A stretch of 64,000 nt of DNA from Diphasiastrum complanatum (taxonomy: Eukaryota > Streptophyta > Lycopodiopsida > Lycopodiales > Lycopodiaceae), in NCBI GenBank assembly GCA_029204225.1, contig CM055102.1:18928967-18992966 (forward strand), given 5' to 3'. The notes beneath the pieces were generated by a model that worked only from the letters and a program-made list of their open reading frames with translations, searched no databases and was not told the origin of the DNA. The position numbers and the translations under genes were made by a program. Shown piece after piece: positions 1-11,650 of the stretch. Each line of letters opens with the position of its first letter. The first letter of the stretch is position 1.

Positions 1-1589
1 CATCATAGATCACTAAGATTTCCATGAAATAACATATACTCCAATTGCTTCAATTGAATTTGATCATACTTTAGAGATATGCATGATATCCATTTCAAAA
101 TAAAAGATATTCACATGCACATTGATTTGCACACTACCTAAAGTTTAAAGATCAACCACCACTATATGATGTATTCCCCGAGGCCCAAGTTAACAATTGA
201 GAACAATTACAAAACTTCATATATAAGCTTAATGGAATTGTACCCTAAAACAAGATAGGTATCCCTTAAGATATAGTACGGGGTTTCTTATTCATACTAC
301 TTGTTGACCAAACTTGCATTGTAGCAGGGGGCCAGTCATTGGCATTGGCATCGATGGCGAGGCATCTACCATTATGGGCGTGGATAAGCTATCTTTAGCT
401 TTCATGCATTTGGTTGTATTTGCAGGAGTCTAGGCTTGGTACAGGTGTCAGAACTTGTATGGTTCGGATTCACAGGTTGTGAGATCAGATAGCCTAGAGG
501 AAGTCACTCAGAGCCATATACATTAGTACGATCAGGGAGACATTAGTCTCGGGTGTCGAAAATAGGTGGGTAAATATTTTGAAAACTTTCCTACTTCCAA
601 TGCATGACTATGCCTATAAAAAATTGAACAAAGCAGTAGTGATGAGAATCACGTTCAATCTTTAGCAACTAACTTTGAAATCGCTAGATACTAAGTGATT
701 ACGTAGCCAAACATAAAGTATTGAATTCTCAAACAATTTCTATCAGTTACAAAAAATACAGAGATGCATCCATCTCTGTATCATACTGAATGCAATAAGA
801 AGATAATATTGATTCAAAAAAATAGATCAGATGCTAATGAGCGCAATAGCAACTCTAAAGACTGAGCTAGAATGCTCAAGAGAGTTCAAGCTTGAAAGCT
901 TGATAGAGAACTAACTACAATACTTCTGGTCGTGAACGATCTGCTTGATAAGAACGTAGGAAGCGTCGTGGAATAACACTCAACTCCTTCACAATACACA
1001 ATTTATAACTTGATAATAAGATGTATGAACAACTGATTTATAGTAAGTAATTAGGTCGTCAAATGCGACTGCCAGTTGGCCGGATTCCGCTGGTATTCAT
1101 CCAGTTCCTTCTCAGAAATTGATTGCTGATAAGGGGCGACAATTCGCCATAAAAAGTCTGTCTGCATAAATGAACGTAAACTGTCATTAGGGAAAAAGGC
1201 AAAAATACCGAAGTGAGAGAAAATCTCGAAGGGCAAAAAATGCAAAAAGATGACACTGTAATTTTTACTTCTATTTTCGATAGTGTCGATTGAATGTAGC
1301 AAAATGGCGATACTGCCAGGTTATGTAGAGAGAGAAAAAAACCCGACACTGTTGCCGCACTCTGTGTATTTCTGCAGACTGTGTAAAAGCACTTGTTATT
1401 CTACAGACTGGGAAAACACGAAAAAATCTACTGAATTGGATAAAAAATGGACAAAGAGTAAGAAGGAGAATAGTCCAACACTCTCTCTTAATTTGAATTC
1501 TTGAATGCCTTGAGCTTCAAACTTAGTTCAACATATAACCTTCTGTGCGCTGTCATATCTTGAATTCTATAATACTGCAAATCTACCTC
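1..1589. other. Left-edge stretch with no recognisable gene
   Basis: Several short open frames occur here but none shows a motif I recognise or a codon pattern I would defend. The 3' LTR of the minus-strand Copia to the right (H1) should fall in this stretch, but I could not pair it with a second copy. Treat it as decayed repeat or intergenic DNA. Confidence 0.5.
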
Positions 1590-2021
1590 CTAGTTGAAAA
1601 ATTTGCTTATAACGAAGTGATACTTGATTTTACTGTGCTTACTCCTGGAATGAAACTTAGGGTTGGCTGGTAAAGCAATGGCACTTTGATTATCACAAAA
1701 TAATATTGTCGAAGCACGTTGATTCAAACCGATATCTGAGAGTAACTTCCTCAACAATTTCAATCCACAGAAAGGTTTGAAGCAACAAGCTTCCTTTGTA
1801 GTTTGAGAGGCTGTGATATACTCTGATTCAGTGGAAGATAAAGCTATCGAAGATTGCTTGCGACTGTTCCAGGACATAAGACTGTTATTGAAGAAGAATG
1901 TAAATCCAGAAGTGGATTTACGAGTGTCTACATCTCCTACCCAACTTGCATTTGTGTAACCATTGAGTAGATTGAGTTTGTCATTGCGACCGAGTGCTCC
2001 ATAACAAATGCAAAAGTCCAT
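1590..2021 (-). pseudogene. H1 RNase H domain
   Basis: This 143-residue frame is the Copia RNase H that degrades RNA in the RNA-DNA hybrid during reverse transcription. It carries the typical GYTNASWVGDVDTRKSTSGF block, then ALSSTESEYI, then CDNQSAIAL, and ends in the HSRSKHSKIKYHFV tail. It has no usable start of its own and is the 3' part of a polyprotein. Upstream, the reverse transcriptase lies in other frames, so the gene is dead. The call is firm at family level; the original protein length cannot be judged. Confidence 0.85.
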
Positions 2022-2103
2022 AGTAGCTCGAAGATATCTCAGGACTCTGATAAGATCTTTCCAATGTGTTACACTAGGGTTAGTCGTAAACGAACTGAGA
2101 GAG

Positions 2104-3408
2104 CTAACTGCAAAAGCTATGCCTGGTACAGATCATGGAGTACATAAGAGATCCTATAATAGAATGGTAAGGACACTCATGCATCCGCTGCTTCTCTTGA
2201 ATTGTTTGGGGACACTGGTCCTTTGACAATTTGAGACCTGATTCCATTGGTGAGAGAGCTAACTTGCTATTAATCAGATTATATCTGACTAACATGTTGT
2301 AGATGTACCTCTGCTGAGTAATGTATATCAACTTCTATTTTCTATCTCTGGATTTGAATACCAAGGTAGAAATGAGCGTTGTCCAGATCGGTCATGTCGA
2401 ATTCAAAAGATAGCATTGCTTGGCCTCTTTTATTAGATCGGTACTGTTGCTGAAAAGCAATGTATCATCCACATATAAAGTGATAATGATAAAAGATTGT
2501 GGCACTGCTTTGAAGTAAACATTAGAATCTGAAGAGCTTGGTATGTAGTCGTGATCAATAAGGAAAGTATTGATCCTTTGAAACCACGCTCGAGCAGATT
2601 GCTTCACGCCATAAAGTGCTTTATGGAGTTTACACACATGATTGTGTTTACTTCGATAACTTTTAGGTTGCACCATCTAAATGTCTTTTTCAATAACTCC
2701 ATTAAGATATGTTGTCTATACATCCATTTGATTTATTTCCAAATCTGCTGCAATAGCAAATGACAACAAAAGTCGAATAAAAGAATGCCTGACTACTAGA
2801 CTAAAAGTCTCAATGTAATTGACATTGCGTACCTGAGCAAAACCTTTGGCTAAAGGTCATGCCTTTCTCTTGTTGATGCTTCCATCTGCGTTGTACTTGA
2901 CTTTGAAAATCCATTTGCAATCAACTACGTTTTTGGTAGTAGGTATTTTGACAATTGTCCATGTCTGGTTCTTGATAAGAGATGAATACTCTTTATCCAT
3001 AGCTTCTTTCCAGAGATCTGAATCAGACTGACTAAGTGTCTCTTTGACAGACGTCGATTCCTGAACAAGGTAGGCTGCAGACTCATCGATATACCTATTA
3101 TGTGGTCTGCTAGTTCTTGAAGATCTTCTAGGTAATAGAGACAGTTGATCGTTTCCATCATAGTATAGCTGCTGAATCCCAACATCATCATCTTCTGATT
3201 CGCCACTTATAGGTTGTTCCTTGTGTGTAGATGAGCTTGGACCTTCAATGGAAATAGTCGACTGAGGAATTGGGAAGTTCAATATTTCAGGCGAAACTGA
3301 CAGGTCGGCTGGATGGGCTGTGCCTTTTCCCTTGAGGTCTTGAAACTGATCTTTGATGAAGATGGCATATTGTCTAGTGAATATCTTCGACTCGATAGGA
3401 TCAAACAA
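2104..3408 (-). pseudogene. H1 reverse transcriptase, frameshifted
   Basis: Three overlapping frames (about 2857-3408, 2392-2676 and 2104-2331) together follow a Copia reverse transcriptase. First comes the acidic linker after integrase (PRRSSRTSRPHNR). Then comes the N-terminal block with DLWKEAMDKEYSSLIKNQTW and VVDCKWIFKVKYNADGS. Next is the palm segment with the catalytic box LYVDDTLLF near 2480. Last is the thumb with IHYTQ-like and LMYS-like pieces. At least two frame changes and several stops prevent expression. The domain call rests on the YVDD box and on the order relative to RNase H. Confidence 0.85.
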
Positions 3409-4268
3409 CTTGTAAGCTTGATCTGAAGTAGTGTAGCTGATGAAGATACATTTGATACTCTGGAAGTCGAGCTTCTTCTTGAAATCATGAGGAATCTGCG
3501 CATAAGCAGTACATTCAAAAACTCGTAAGTTTGATAAAGAAGGTTTGCAACCTGTCCAAACTCCGAATGGTGTTTTGTCTAAGAGACCTTTAGTAGGACA
3601 CCTGTTCTAAATATAGGTTGCTATTGAAACAGCTTCAGCCTAGAAGGACTTCAGAAGTGACGCATGTGATAACATGCACTTTGCCAATTCGACTAAGGTT
3701 CTATTTTTTCTCTCAGCAAGACCATTTGACTGAGGCAAATAGGAGGTAATGTATTGGTGCTCAATGTTGTTGTTAAGGCAGTACACCTTGAATTTGGTGG
3801 AGATGTATTCTCCCCCATTGTCTGACCTCAATGCTTTAATTCTTTTGTCAGTTTGATTCTCAGCATGCCCTTTGAATTGTCTAAACTTGAAAGCCTCCGA
3901 TCTCTATTTAATGAAGTAAATTCATCAATAAAAGTATGAAATACTTTGCATCTAAAAATGAAGGAGTTTTCATAGGTCCACAAATATATGAATGAATAAC
4001 ATCTAACAAATCTTGTGCTGCATGCCTATGGTTTGATCTAAAAGGAATCCTAGTCTACTTTCCAACGATGCGGCTATGACAGACAGGGAGATCGACCTTA
4101 CCAGAAGGATAGTCGAGATCAAGGACCATGAATTTTCTGGACATGTTCAAAACAGATGCATAATTTAAGTGTCCTAAGAGATGATATCATAGTACTGTTT
4201 TATTTACTAGAACAGAGGGGTTTTCAAGGCTTGACAAAAATCAAAATCACAATGTGCCAATCTACATA
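3279..4268 (-). pseudogene. H1 integrase remnant
   Basis: The minus-strand frame 3640-3831 holds the last part of the Copia integrase core: RSDNGGEYISTKF, with the second catalytic Asp, then LPQSNGLAERKNRTL, with the catalytic Glu. More C-terminal integrase pieces, on either side of a frameshift, run down to about 3279. Between 3830 and 4268 only stop-riddled matches to the N-terminal integrase remain. Retroviral-type integrases insert the cDNA copy; this copy is non-functional. Confidence 0.75.
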
Positions 4269-4273
4269 AGTAT

Positions 4274-4955
4274 TGTAAAAATTACAGCAAATAAGGATCC
4301 TAAAACACTTGAAATGATGAGGGAAACAATAGATTATGATTTCATAAGATTAGCACAAGTTGAACCATCAAAATCCATCAAAAATCTATGCTTGAACCTC
4401 AGTAAATGGCCCAAATCCTTGAAGAAGGCTTCACACGTGTGAAAGTACGGCCTCCCACAGTCTGAGTACTGTACACCAGACCTACATTCAATCCTATAAT
4501 CATTAGTAATCACAATTACTCAAACAATTATGAGCATAGAGAGCAATTGCACCATTATGAGAGGAAAAACATGAAATTGCTTGATTGATTTTGGTGAGAT
4601 ATCATCACCTATATATACATGATCCATCACGGTTTTGGGCAGGTATGAGTAGCCCTAAACCTATCCCTAATGCTAATTTTGGTGGATCTTTCATCCCTAC
4701 CAAGTTAGGGTTGGAATCTTGGAGATCCCTCAACAATGCAAAAATTACCAAAAATAGCTCCTATTTTTTCTCCCTTGTATCTAAGCATAATTTGGACTCA
4801 TTCCAAAGGTTCTAACACTTAGGTCTACTTGAGAACATCCTTATGAATGGAATCCTATGCTATTTGGCACGTGTGACAAGCCACATCATGACCATCTAAC
4901 TATTTACAAGTCATATGACCAAAACTAGTCAAGCTAGAATTGTGAATTTTTAACA
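4274..4955 (-). repeat. A1 left LTR (3' LTR)
   Basis: 682 bp, same length as the right LTR and as both A2 LTRs. It includes the palindrome CACACGTGTG at 4432-4441. Variants private to this copy include a C in the GGCTTC just before the palindrome and GAGCATA in place of GAACATA further in. At two other sites it matches the left LTR of A2 rather than its own partner. Confidence 0.95.
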
Positions 4956-4966
4956 CTCCTCCTCAC
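4956..4966 (-). promoter_or_regulatory. A1 polypurine tract
   Basis: On the minus strand GTGAGGAGGAG directly abuts the 3' LTR. This is the expected place and composition for the plus-strand primer of reverse transcription. Confidence 0.8.
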
Positions 4967-5105
4967 TATCTAGCTTGGTTCAATCATTGCTTTACTAATC
5001 ACTCCAAGTGATGATCTGAACTTCATAAAAGGTGTCTTTTGAAGTGGTTTAGTAAGTAGATCAGCTACACATTCATTGCTTGGAGTGGTTTAGTAAGTAG
5101 ATCAG

Positions 5106-8100
5106 CTACACATGCTCCAAAGAAATCTCCTTGGCTTGCTCCATTTCTCTCACAAAGTGATGGCATATCTCAATGTGCTTAGATCTTGCATGGAAGATTG
5201 GGTTAGATGCAAGGTGTTGGGCTGATATATTGTCATTGTAGATGATTGGTGCCTCCTCTAAATCCATGATCTTTAGTTCCACCAATAATCTCTTGATCCA
5301 AAGTACCTCCTTTGTAGTGGTTGTCAAAGCTTTGTACTCGGCCTCGGTTGAAGATAGAGATATAGTTTCTTGCTTTTTTGAAAGCCATGAAACCACACCT
5401 TCTCCTATGAAAGTTGAATAGGCACTTGTTGATTTCCTATCCCTCTTGTTCCCTGCAAAATCTGAATCACTTAATGCATGAAGGTTAATCACATTTCCTC
5501 TATATAGAATCCCAAAGTCCAATGTACCCGAGATGTATCTTAGAATCCTCTTAGCCTTTTTCCAATGGATATTCAATGGCTTTTGCATGGATTGGCTCAA
5601 CCTACATACACTAAAGCTAAGATCTGGTCTAGTTATAGTGATCCACATTAAGGAACCTATAAGTTGCCTAAACAAAGTGATGTCCATGAAGGATCTTTCA
5701 TCATCTTCATTTGGCACTTTTACATCTTGCTCCATTGGTGTGTCAACACTTTTGCATACTTCCATCTTAAACTTCTTCAAAAGACTTTGAGCATAGTTTA
5801 CTTGACTTATAAAGATAAAATCAGACCCTCTAAGTACTTCTATGCCTAAGATGAAGTGAAGACACCCTAGATCTACCATCTTGAACTCTAAGGATAGATC
5901 TATCTTGATTTTTTCAATACCATCAACACTATTTCCACTAATGATGATGTCATCTACATAAATGAGTAAAAGTACAATACCAACATCATCAAACTTAATG
6001 TAAAGAGTGGGATCATATTCACTTTGAACAAAAGAAAGTGAAATAAGATAGCAATGTAGTCTTGAATTCCAAGATCTCGAGGCTTGCTTCAAGCCATAGA
6101 TGCTTCTTTGGAGATGGCATACTTTGTTCTCCATTCCATGCTTGATGAACCCTTGTGGCTGCTCCATATAGATATCCTCTTCCAAAAAACCATTCAAGAA
6201 AGCATTAGAGACATCCATTTGACATAGAATCCATCCAAAATGTGATGCAAGTGCAATGATTAGTCTTATTGTGACCATCTTGGCCACGGGTGCAAAAGTT
6301 TCCTCATAGTCTATCCCTCTCTCTTGAGCATAACCTTTTGCAAGTAGTCTTGCTTTATGTTTGTTAACACTCCCATTTGCATTCAACTTAAGCTTGAAGA
6401 CCCATTTTCATCCTATTACATTCCTTTGAGGTCTCTCAACAAGCAACCAAGTTTCATTCTCAATCAAGGCATCATACTCATCCAACATAGCTTTATACCA
6501 TTCTTTGGAGTTCAATGCATCTTCAACATTAGACGGTTCTTCAAAACTAGATAAAGCATAAGAAGTGGATGAGATATCCTCAACTTGCTGTCCTTTGCCT
6601 TGATATGTGAGCCTTGATGGCTCCACTTTTGCCCTTGAAGATCTCCTTGGTGTGATAGGTGGGTTTGGTGCTTGCTCCTCCATGAGCTCCTCCTCAAAAC
6701 CAAGATCTTGCTCCTCGGCCATCTTCTTCTTGATTGTTGGAGCACTTGAGCCTTCTTCAAGCATATGCATATGATGTTCATCAAAGATGACATCCCTTGA
6801 AACAACAAATTTGTTCAAGGATGGGAGATAGACTTTGTAGCCCTTGCTTGAGCTTGCATATCCAAGCATGATCCCTCTTGTGGAAGATGGATCCTCCTTG
6901 GTTCTTGTTTCCAATGGCACATGCACATAACATATACACCCAAAAACTTTCAAGTGATTAAGATTGGGTTTCTTTCCATACAACATCTCATAAGGAGTTT
7001 TGCCTTCAATGGCTTTGCAAGACACCCTATTCATCAAGTAGTTTGCACATACAAGAGACTCACCCCAAAAGGATTTGGGCAAACAAGCATCTAATCTTAA
7101 AGCCTTAGAACATTCACATAATGTTCTATTCCTTCTTTCAGCAACTCCATTTTGTTGAGGAGTGTAAGGACAAGAAGTCTCTTTCTTGATCCCTTCCTCC
7201 TCACAAAAGGCCTTGAACTCATTGGAGATGAATTCTCCACCATTGTCACTTCTAAGAATCTTGATGCTATGATTATGATGCTTTTCCACAAACAACTTGA
7301 ACTTTACAAAAGTATCAAATACTTGAGACTTGAAGGAAAGTAAGAACACCCAACAATATCTTGAGTAGTCATCAATGAAGGTTAAAAACATGGATGAACC
7401 TCCATTAGATTTGGTGCTAGCAATGTGCACATCCGAGTGTATGAGTTCAAGAGGATGAGATGACTTTGTGATGGAGTTAGGAAACACCTTCTTATGTGCC
7501 TTGGATAAGGCACAAGCTTCACAAACCTTGTCTTCCTTCCCAATAGACCTTGGTAGGCCTAAAGCATACTCCTCCTTGATCATAGCCTCCATGGAACCCG
7601 AGTTGACATGTCCAAGTCTTTTGTGCCATAAAGTAAAGGTAGATATCTTGCTCTTCTCGGCCAACATGACAACATTAGTATCCACAAATGCATCCAGCTT
7701 ATAAAGTTTGCCAAGTCTAGTGCCCTTAGCCACTATCTTACCCTTCTTCTTGATGAAACATTCATTTGAAGCAAAGTCAACATTGAAACCATTGTCTACC
7801 ATTTGGCCAACACTTAGTAGATTCTTTGTTATTGTAGGAATGTACAAAACACCTTCTATGTTGATCTTTTTGGAAGATCCCAAGCAAAGGGGAATGCTAC
7901 CAACTCCTTCAATCTTACAAGCTTCATCATTTGCTGTATAGATAGACTTTATAAGTCCATCATAAGATAAGAGAGAAGAGAAAAACTCCCTTTTACTAGT
8001 CATGTGTGAACTAGCACCCGAGTCAATCCACCAAGGATCTTCTCCTTTGAAGCTTGTTGAAGAAAATATGGACATCATGAGAGAGTCCTCATGTGAACTC

Positions 8101-8963
8101 TCCTCCTCCTCCTCTTTTCTCATGTTGGCTTGGCTTTGATCTTGCTTCCTCTTGAAGCATTCCGAGGCATGATGCCCCATCTTGCTACAATAGTAGCACT
8201 TCACCTTTGATTTGTCCTTCTTGACTTTGGTGGTTGATGGAGATGCCTTTGGGGGTCCTTCTTGATCCTCAAGCTTTGTAGACTTCTTGAATGTTGATCC
8301 TTTGCCTTTGGACTTGCCTTTGCCTTTGGTGAAGAGAGCTTGGTCATCTCCACCTTGGATGGAAAGCCTATCCATCCTCTCTTGCATTTGGCTCCTTCTT
8401 GATTCCTCGGCCATGAGTGTGCCTTGGAGTTCTTCAAGTATGGGTAGCTTACCCATAATTGCATATCCCTGAACCAAATTGTCAAATTCAAAGCTTAGTC
8501 CATTCAATATGAGTTGAACAAGCTCTTCATCCTTGATAGGGTCGCCTATAAAGGCTAGCTCTTTGTTCAATTCCTTTACTCTTAGGACAAAAGTATGTGC
8601 ACTCTCTCCTTTCTTTTGATAGCTTCTATAGATTTGATTCTTCAAAGCTAACATTCTAGTTTGGTTCTTGGATTCGTAGACCTTTTGCAAAGTCTCCCAA
8701 ACATCTTGAGCTGAAGTGCAATCTCCTACCTCTCTTAAGAGTTCATTTGCAACATTCATTTTTATGCAATGTAGTGCAACATTGCACCTCTTGATGTATT
8801 TGGCTTTTTCTTGAGGATGAATAGGTTCACCCTCCTTACCATTTACAATTTCCATCAGATCTTGCATGATCATGATAGATTCCATTATAACTTTTCATAT
8901 GGAGTAGTTAGTTTTGTTGAGCCTTTCATTAGTATCCAAAAGATATGCATTTATAGATGCCAT
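5106..8963 (-). pseudogene. A1 gag-pol polyprotein with two in-frame TGA stops
   Basis: The start is the ATG at 8963 (MASINAYLLDTNERLNKTNY), matching the gag starts of Copias B and C. TGA at 8897-8895 replaces the Trp of the IWKVR block. The frame is then open for 825 codons. Those codons cover the UBN2-type gag, the zinc knuckle CYYCSKMGHHASEC (about residue 230) and the protease WWIDSGASSHMTS (about 290). Next come LWHKRLGH and the integrase core with FIDDYSRY, RSDNGGEF and TPQQNGVAE. A second TGA at 6410-6408 replaces the Cys of GCKWVF. The same frame continues through reverse transcriptase ([20 protein letters not shown]) and RNase H (DSDFAGNKRDRKSTSAY, SLSSTEAEYKA). A 25-bp duplication near 5090 shifts the last codons. 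Confidence 0.92.
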
Positions 8964-9761
8964 CTAGTCTCCTAATCAAGGACTTGACACAAATGAAGGT
9001 TACTTCTATTGATTTGATTGAAGGTCTACCTTATCCCACTTCTTAGGGACCTGAAAAGATCAGTAATAGACTTCCTATAAAGATCTAAGAATGATCTCTA
9101 ACAAAATCAAATCATAGAATACTAGAAACAATGCACTTGCTTGATTGAAGTAGACAATACTAGTAGAATTGCCCCTCTTTCTATAAAGAACATTAAAGCT
9201 TCCAAATGATCTGATCAAGAGTGAATTTCAGCAACCTAATATACTTCCAAAATCACTTGTAAAAGATCTAAATGGAACTTAATGAGGATGAAACACAATC
9301 TACTATCCAATCACAAGCAAAAAATGATCAAAATTGATGAAAAATTGATCTAATTTGGTGCGTAAGTCAAGCAATGGTTGGACTGAACCTAAATCACTTT
9401 AGGAGGTGTCTACTACACCTTAGAACAGCCTTGAAGAGTCCCCAAAACTCTGATCTTCCCTCTCCTTGAATGCTAGAAAGCCTCCTCTATGAAATCACCT
9501 CCAAAACTTGCTTAGAAATCAATGCTTGGAGCAAGCAAAACTTGCTATCTTGGTAATGTGAATTGAATTCAACTTTGCCTCTGGTTTTAGACACCTAAAC
9601 ACCTGCAAATGAAGTCACACAACACCAATCTCCAATGTATTTGACTCACTTTGAGTTCTAGAATCAATACTAGATGCTAAGATCCAATCTACACAAGATT
9701 TAGATCAAAAATTGTGATCAAATTGAATGAAAACCAAGGATTTAGCTCATTTCAGCCTTTA

Positions 9762-9774
9762 GGCTCTGATACCA
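9762..9774 (-). promoter_or_regulatory. A1 primer binding site, initiator Met tRNA type
   Basis: The minus strand reads TGGTATCAGAGCC immediately inside the right LTR. It is complementary to the 3' end of plant initiator-Met tRNA, the usual Copia primer. Confidence 0.9.
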
Positions 9775-10456
9775 TGTAAAAATTACAGCAAATAAGGATC
9801 CTAAAACACTTGAAATGATGAGGGAAACAATAGATTATGATTTCATAAAATTAGCACAAGTTGAACCATCAAAATCCATCAAAAATCTATGCTTGAACCT
9901 CACTAAATGGCCCAAATCCTTGAAGAAGGTTTCACACGTGTGAAAGTACGGCCTCCCACAGTCTGAGTACTGTACACCAGACCTACATTCAATCCTATAA
10001 TCATTAGTAATCACAAGTACTCAAACAATTATGAACATAGAGAGCAATTGCACCATTATGAGAGAAAAAACATGAAATTGCTTGATTGATTTTGGTGAGA
10101 TATCATCACCTATATATACATGATCCATCACGGTTTTGGGCAGGTATGAGTAGCCCTAAACCTATCCCTAATGCTAATTTTGGTGGATCTTTCATCCCTA
10201 CCAAGTTAGGGTTGGAATCTTGGAGATCCCTCAACAATGCAAAAATTACCAAAAATAGCTCCTATTTTTTCTCCCTTGTATCTAAGCATAATTTGGACTC
10301 ATTCCAAAGGTTCTAACACTTAGGTCTACTTGAGTACATCCTTATGAATGGAATCCTATGCTATTTGGCACGTGTGACAAGCCACATCATGACCATCTAA
10401 CTATTTACAAGTCATATGACCAAAACTAGTCAAGCTAGAATTGTGAATTTTTAACA
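9775..10456 (-). repeat. A1 right LTR (5' LTR)
   Basis: 682 bp with CACACGTGTG at 9933-9942. It is followed by the second AGTAT target duplication. This LTR should drive the element on the minus strand. Confidence 0.95.
10110..10121 (-). promoter_or_regulatory. Putative TATA box in the A1 5' LTR
   Basis: The minus strand reads TGTATATATAGG about 340 bp into the LTR, a plausible U3 TATA element. The same run is present in the other three family-A LTRs. Placement is by sequence only. Confidence 0.45.
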
Positions 10457-10461
10457 AGTAT

Positions 10462-10754
10462 CCCTGCCTCTTGTCGAGTGCAAAAACCTTGTTACTCCTA
10501 CCAATAATTTTGCATTGATCAGATTCAAATTCTACCTTATGACCTAAATCTGTTATTTTACTTACTGACAACAGATTTGTAGAGAGTTTAGGAACATATA
10601 AAACTTTCCATAGTAGTTTAAATTGATAATGCTGGAATCGCAATCTTACAGTACCTTCACCTTCAATAGTGTGAGTGCTATTGTCACCAAGATGAACAAA
10701 TTTCTTTGTGTTGTAAGGCATATAGGAGCTCAAAATCTCACATTGATTGGTCAT
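10462..10754 (-). pseudogene. H1 protease / pre-integrase region
   Basis: The frame shows the post-protease region of Copia: FVHLGDNSTHTIEGEGTVRL, then VLYVPKLSTNLLSVSKITDL, then CKIIGRSNKVFALDKRQGYL. The upstream Asp-Ser-Gly protease box lies just outside this frame in damaged sequence near 10780-10850. Family assignment is secure from the LLSV block, which is almost invariant in Copia. Confidence 0.85.
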
Positions 10755-10860
10755 GTTTACGTAGCTCTAGAATCAAGAAACCAAGAATCATCCAATAATG
10801 TGCCTTGGTCTTTGACCATAAATGCGCGTTTGTCCACTTCGACCTAGGGAGATGATGTAA

Positions 10861-11127
10861 TTATTTTTGCTTGGCTGCATTCTTCACTAGGAGAATTCGA
10901 CAATCCTTGATCTCATGGTTATTGTGCTTGCAATACTTGCAAAACATCTTCTTCTTTGATTGTGGATCTAATGATTGTGCTCGACTTTGACTCGTCTTCT
11001 GATTCATTGCAGCATTCTTGGAGCTTTTCTGATTCTGTCGCTTAGAGCTTTTGTTGACGTATAGAGCCTGAGAGGAGGAAGTAGACAAAGTGTATTGATT
11101 CCTTCGATTGTCTTCTTGCAGCAACAT
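10861..11127 (-). pseudogene. H1 gag zinc-knuckle segment
   Basis: This is a basic, Ser/Gln-rich segment followed by the CCHC knuckle CKYCKHNNHEIKDC, the nucleic-acid-binding motif of gag nucleocapsid. It ends at a stop before the protease. Gag N-terminal sequence continues upstream to about 11650 with several stops. Confidence 0.8.
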
Positions 11128-11300
11128 AGTGATAACTCTAGTAAGAGTTACATCTGAGTGATATGATCATCACTCAGTTCTCATATGTAGAGGGCAAGCT
11201 TGAAAGCAATGTCATGATTACGTCTTGATCATCGATGACTGATCCGACAGTGGCCATCTGTTGCAAGAGATTCTTAAATTGGTTAATGTGAATCTAAAGA

Positions 11301-11358
11301 GAATCACCATTTGACATCTTGAATGTGAAGAATCACCATTTGACATCTTGAATGTGAA
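11301..11358. repeat. 29-bp tandem duplication inside H1 gag
   Basis: Two exact 29-bp units starting GAATCACCATTTGACATC. 29 is not a multiple of three, so the event shifts the gag frame and is one of the lesions in H1. Confidence 0.85.
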
Positions 11359-11650
11359 GAATTTCCTCTTAGATGTAACTTGGTAGTTACGTCCCTCACA
11401 TCATATAATGAGCTCAGGATGTCCCAATATTTTTTTTGAAGTTTTGGCTTCAACTATGTTTCCAATCTGAGTATCTGATATATTTTGGATGATAAGCATG
11501 AAAGATTTATCATCTTTCGATTTCCATTGTGAATCTTCTGTGTATTTCAATCCATTCGAATCTCATATTTGTCTCTTGTTAAAGATATGGATGTGCTCAA
11601 CAGAAAGGTCCGAAGCAACAAGAGGAAAAGACTGGTAACCAAGGATATAT

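Larger units (their letters stand above)
1590..4273 (-). mobile_element. Old Ty1/copia element H1, 3' half (integrase to RNase H)
   Basis: Reading leftward, the minus strand gives integrase, reverse transcriptase and RNase H fragments in the Copia order. They are broken by many stops and frameshifts. The 5' half (gag, protease) resumes at 10457 on the same strand. The gap is exactly filled by Copia A1, with AGTAT at 4269-4273 and again at 10457-10461. H1 is therefore the older host of a nested insertion. Its own LTRs were not identified. Confidence 0.85.
4274..10456 (-). mobile_element. Copia element A1, full length, nested in H1
   Basis: A complete 6183-bp LTR retrotransposon on the minus strand. 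It has two 682-bp LTRs starting TG and ending CA and a 5-bp target duplication AGTAT (4269-4273 and 10457-10461). It also has an initiator-Met-type primer site beside the right (5') LTR, a polypurine tract beside the left (3') LTR, and a gag-pol frame between them. The two LTRs differ at roughly seven positions by eye, about 1 percent, so the insertion is recent. The polyprotein has two in-frame TGA stops and a 25-bp duplication near its end. A near-identical relative, A2, lies at 34685-40273. Confidence 0.95.
10457..11650 (-). mobile_element. Old Ty1/copia element H1, 5' half (gag and protease)
   Basis: This stretch continues H1 beyond the A1 insertion on the same strand. It holds protease/pre-integrase and gag fragments. 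The frame crossing the A1 site (VFALDKRQG) can be followed into the left half once A1 and one AGTAT are ignored. The 5' LTR and primer site were not found and may have been lost by decay to the right of about 11650. Confidence 0.8.

Noticed and set aside
1051-1349. Two overlapping minus-strand frames of 83 and 96 codons
   Set aside because: No motif, no relative in the window and AT-rich composition; likely chance open frames.
6357-8472. Plus-strand frames of 60-78 codons opposite the A1 polyprotein, repeated opposite A2
   Set aside because: They are shadows of the minus-strand gag-pol frame and are conserved only because A1 and A2 are near-identical.
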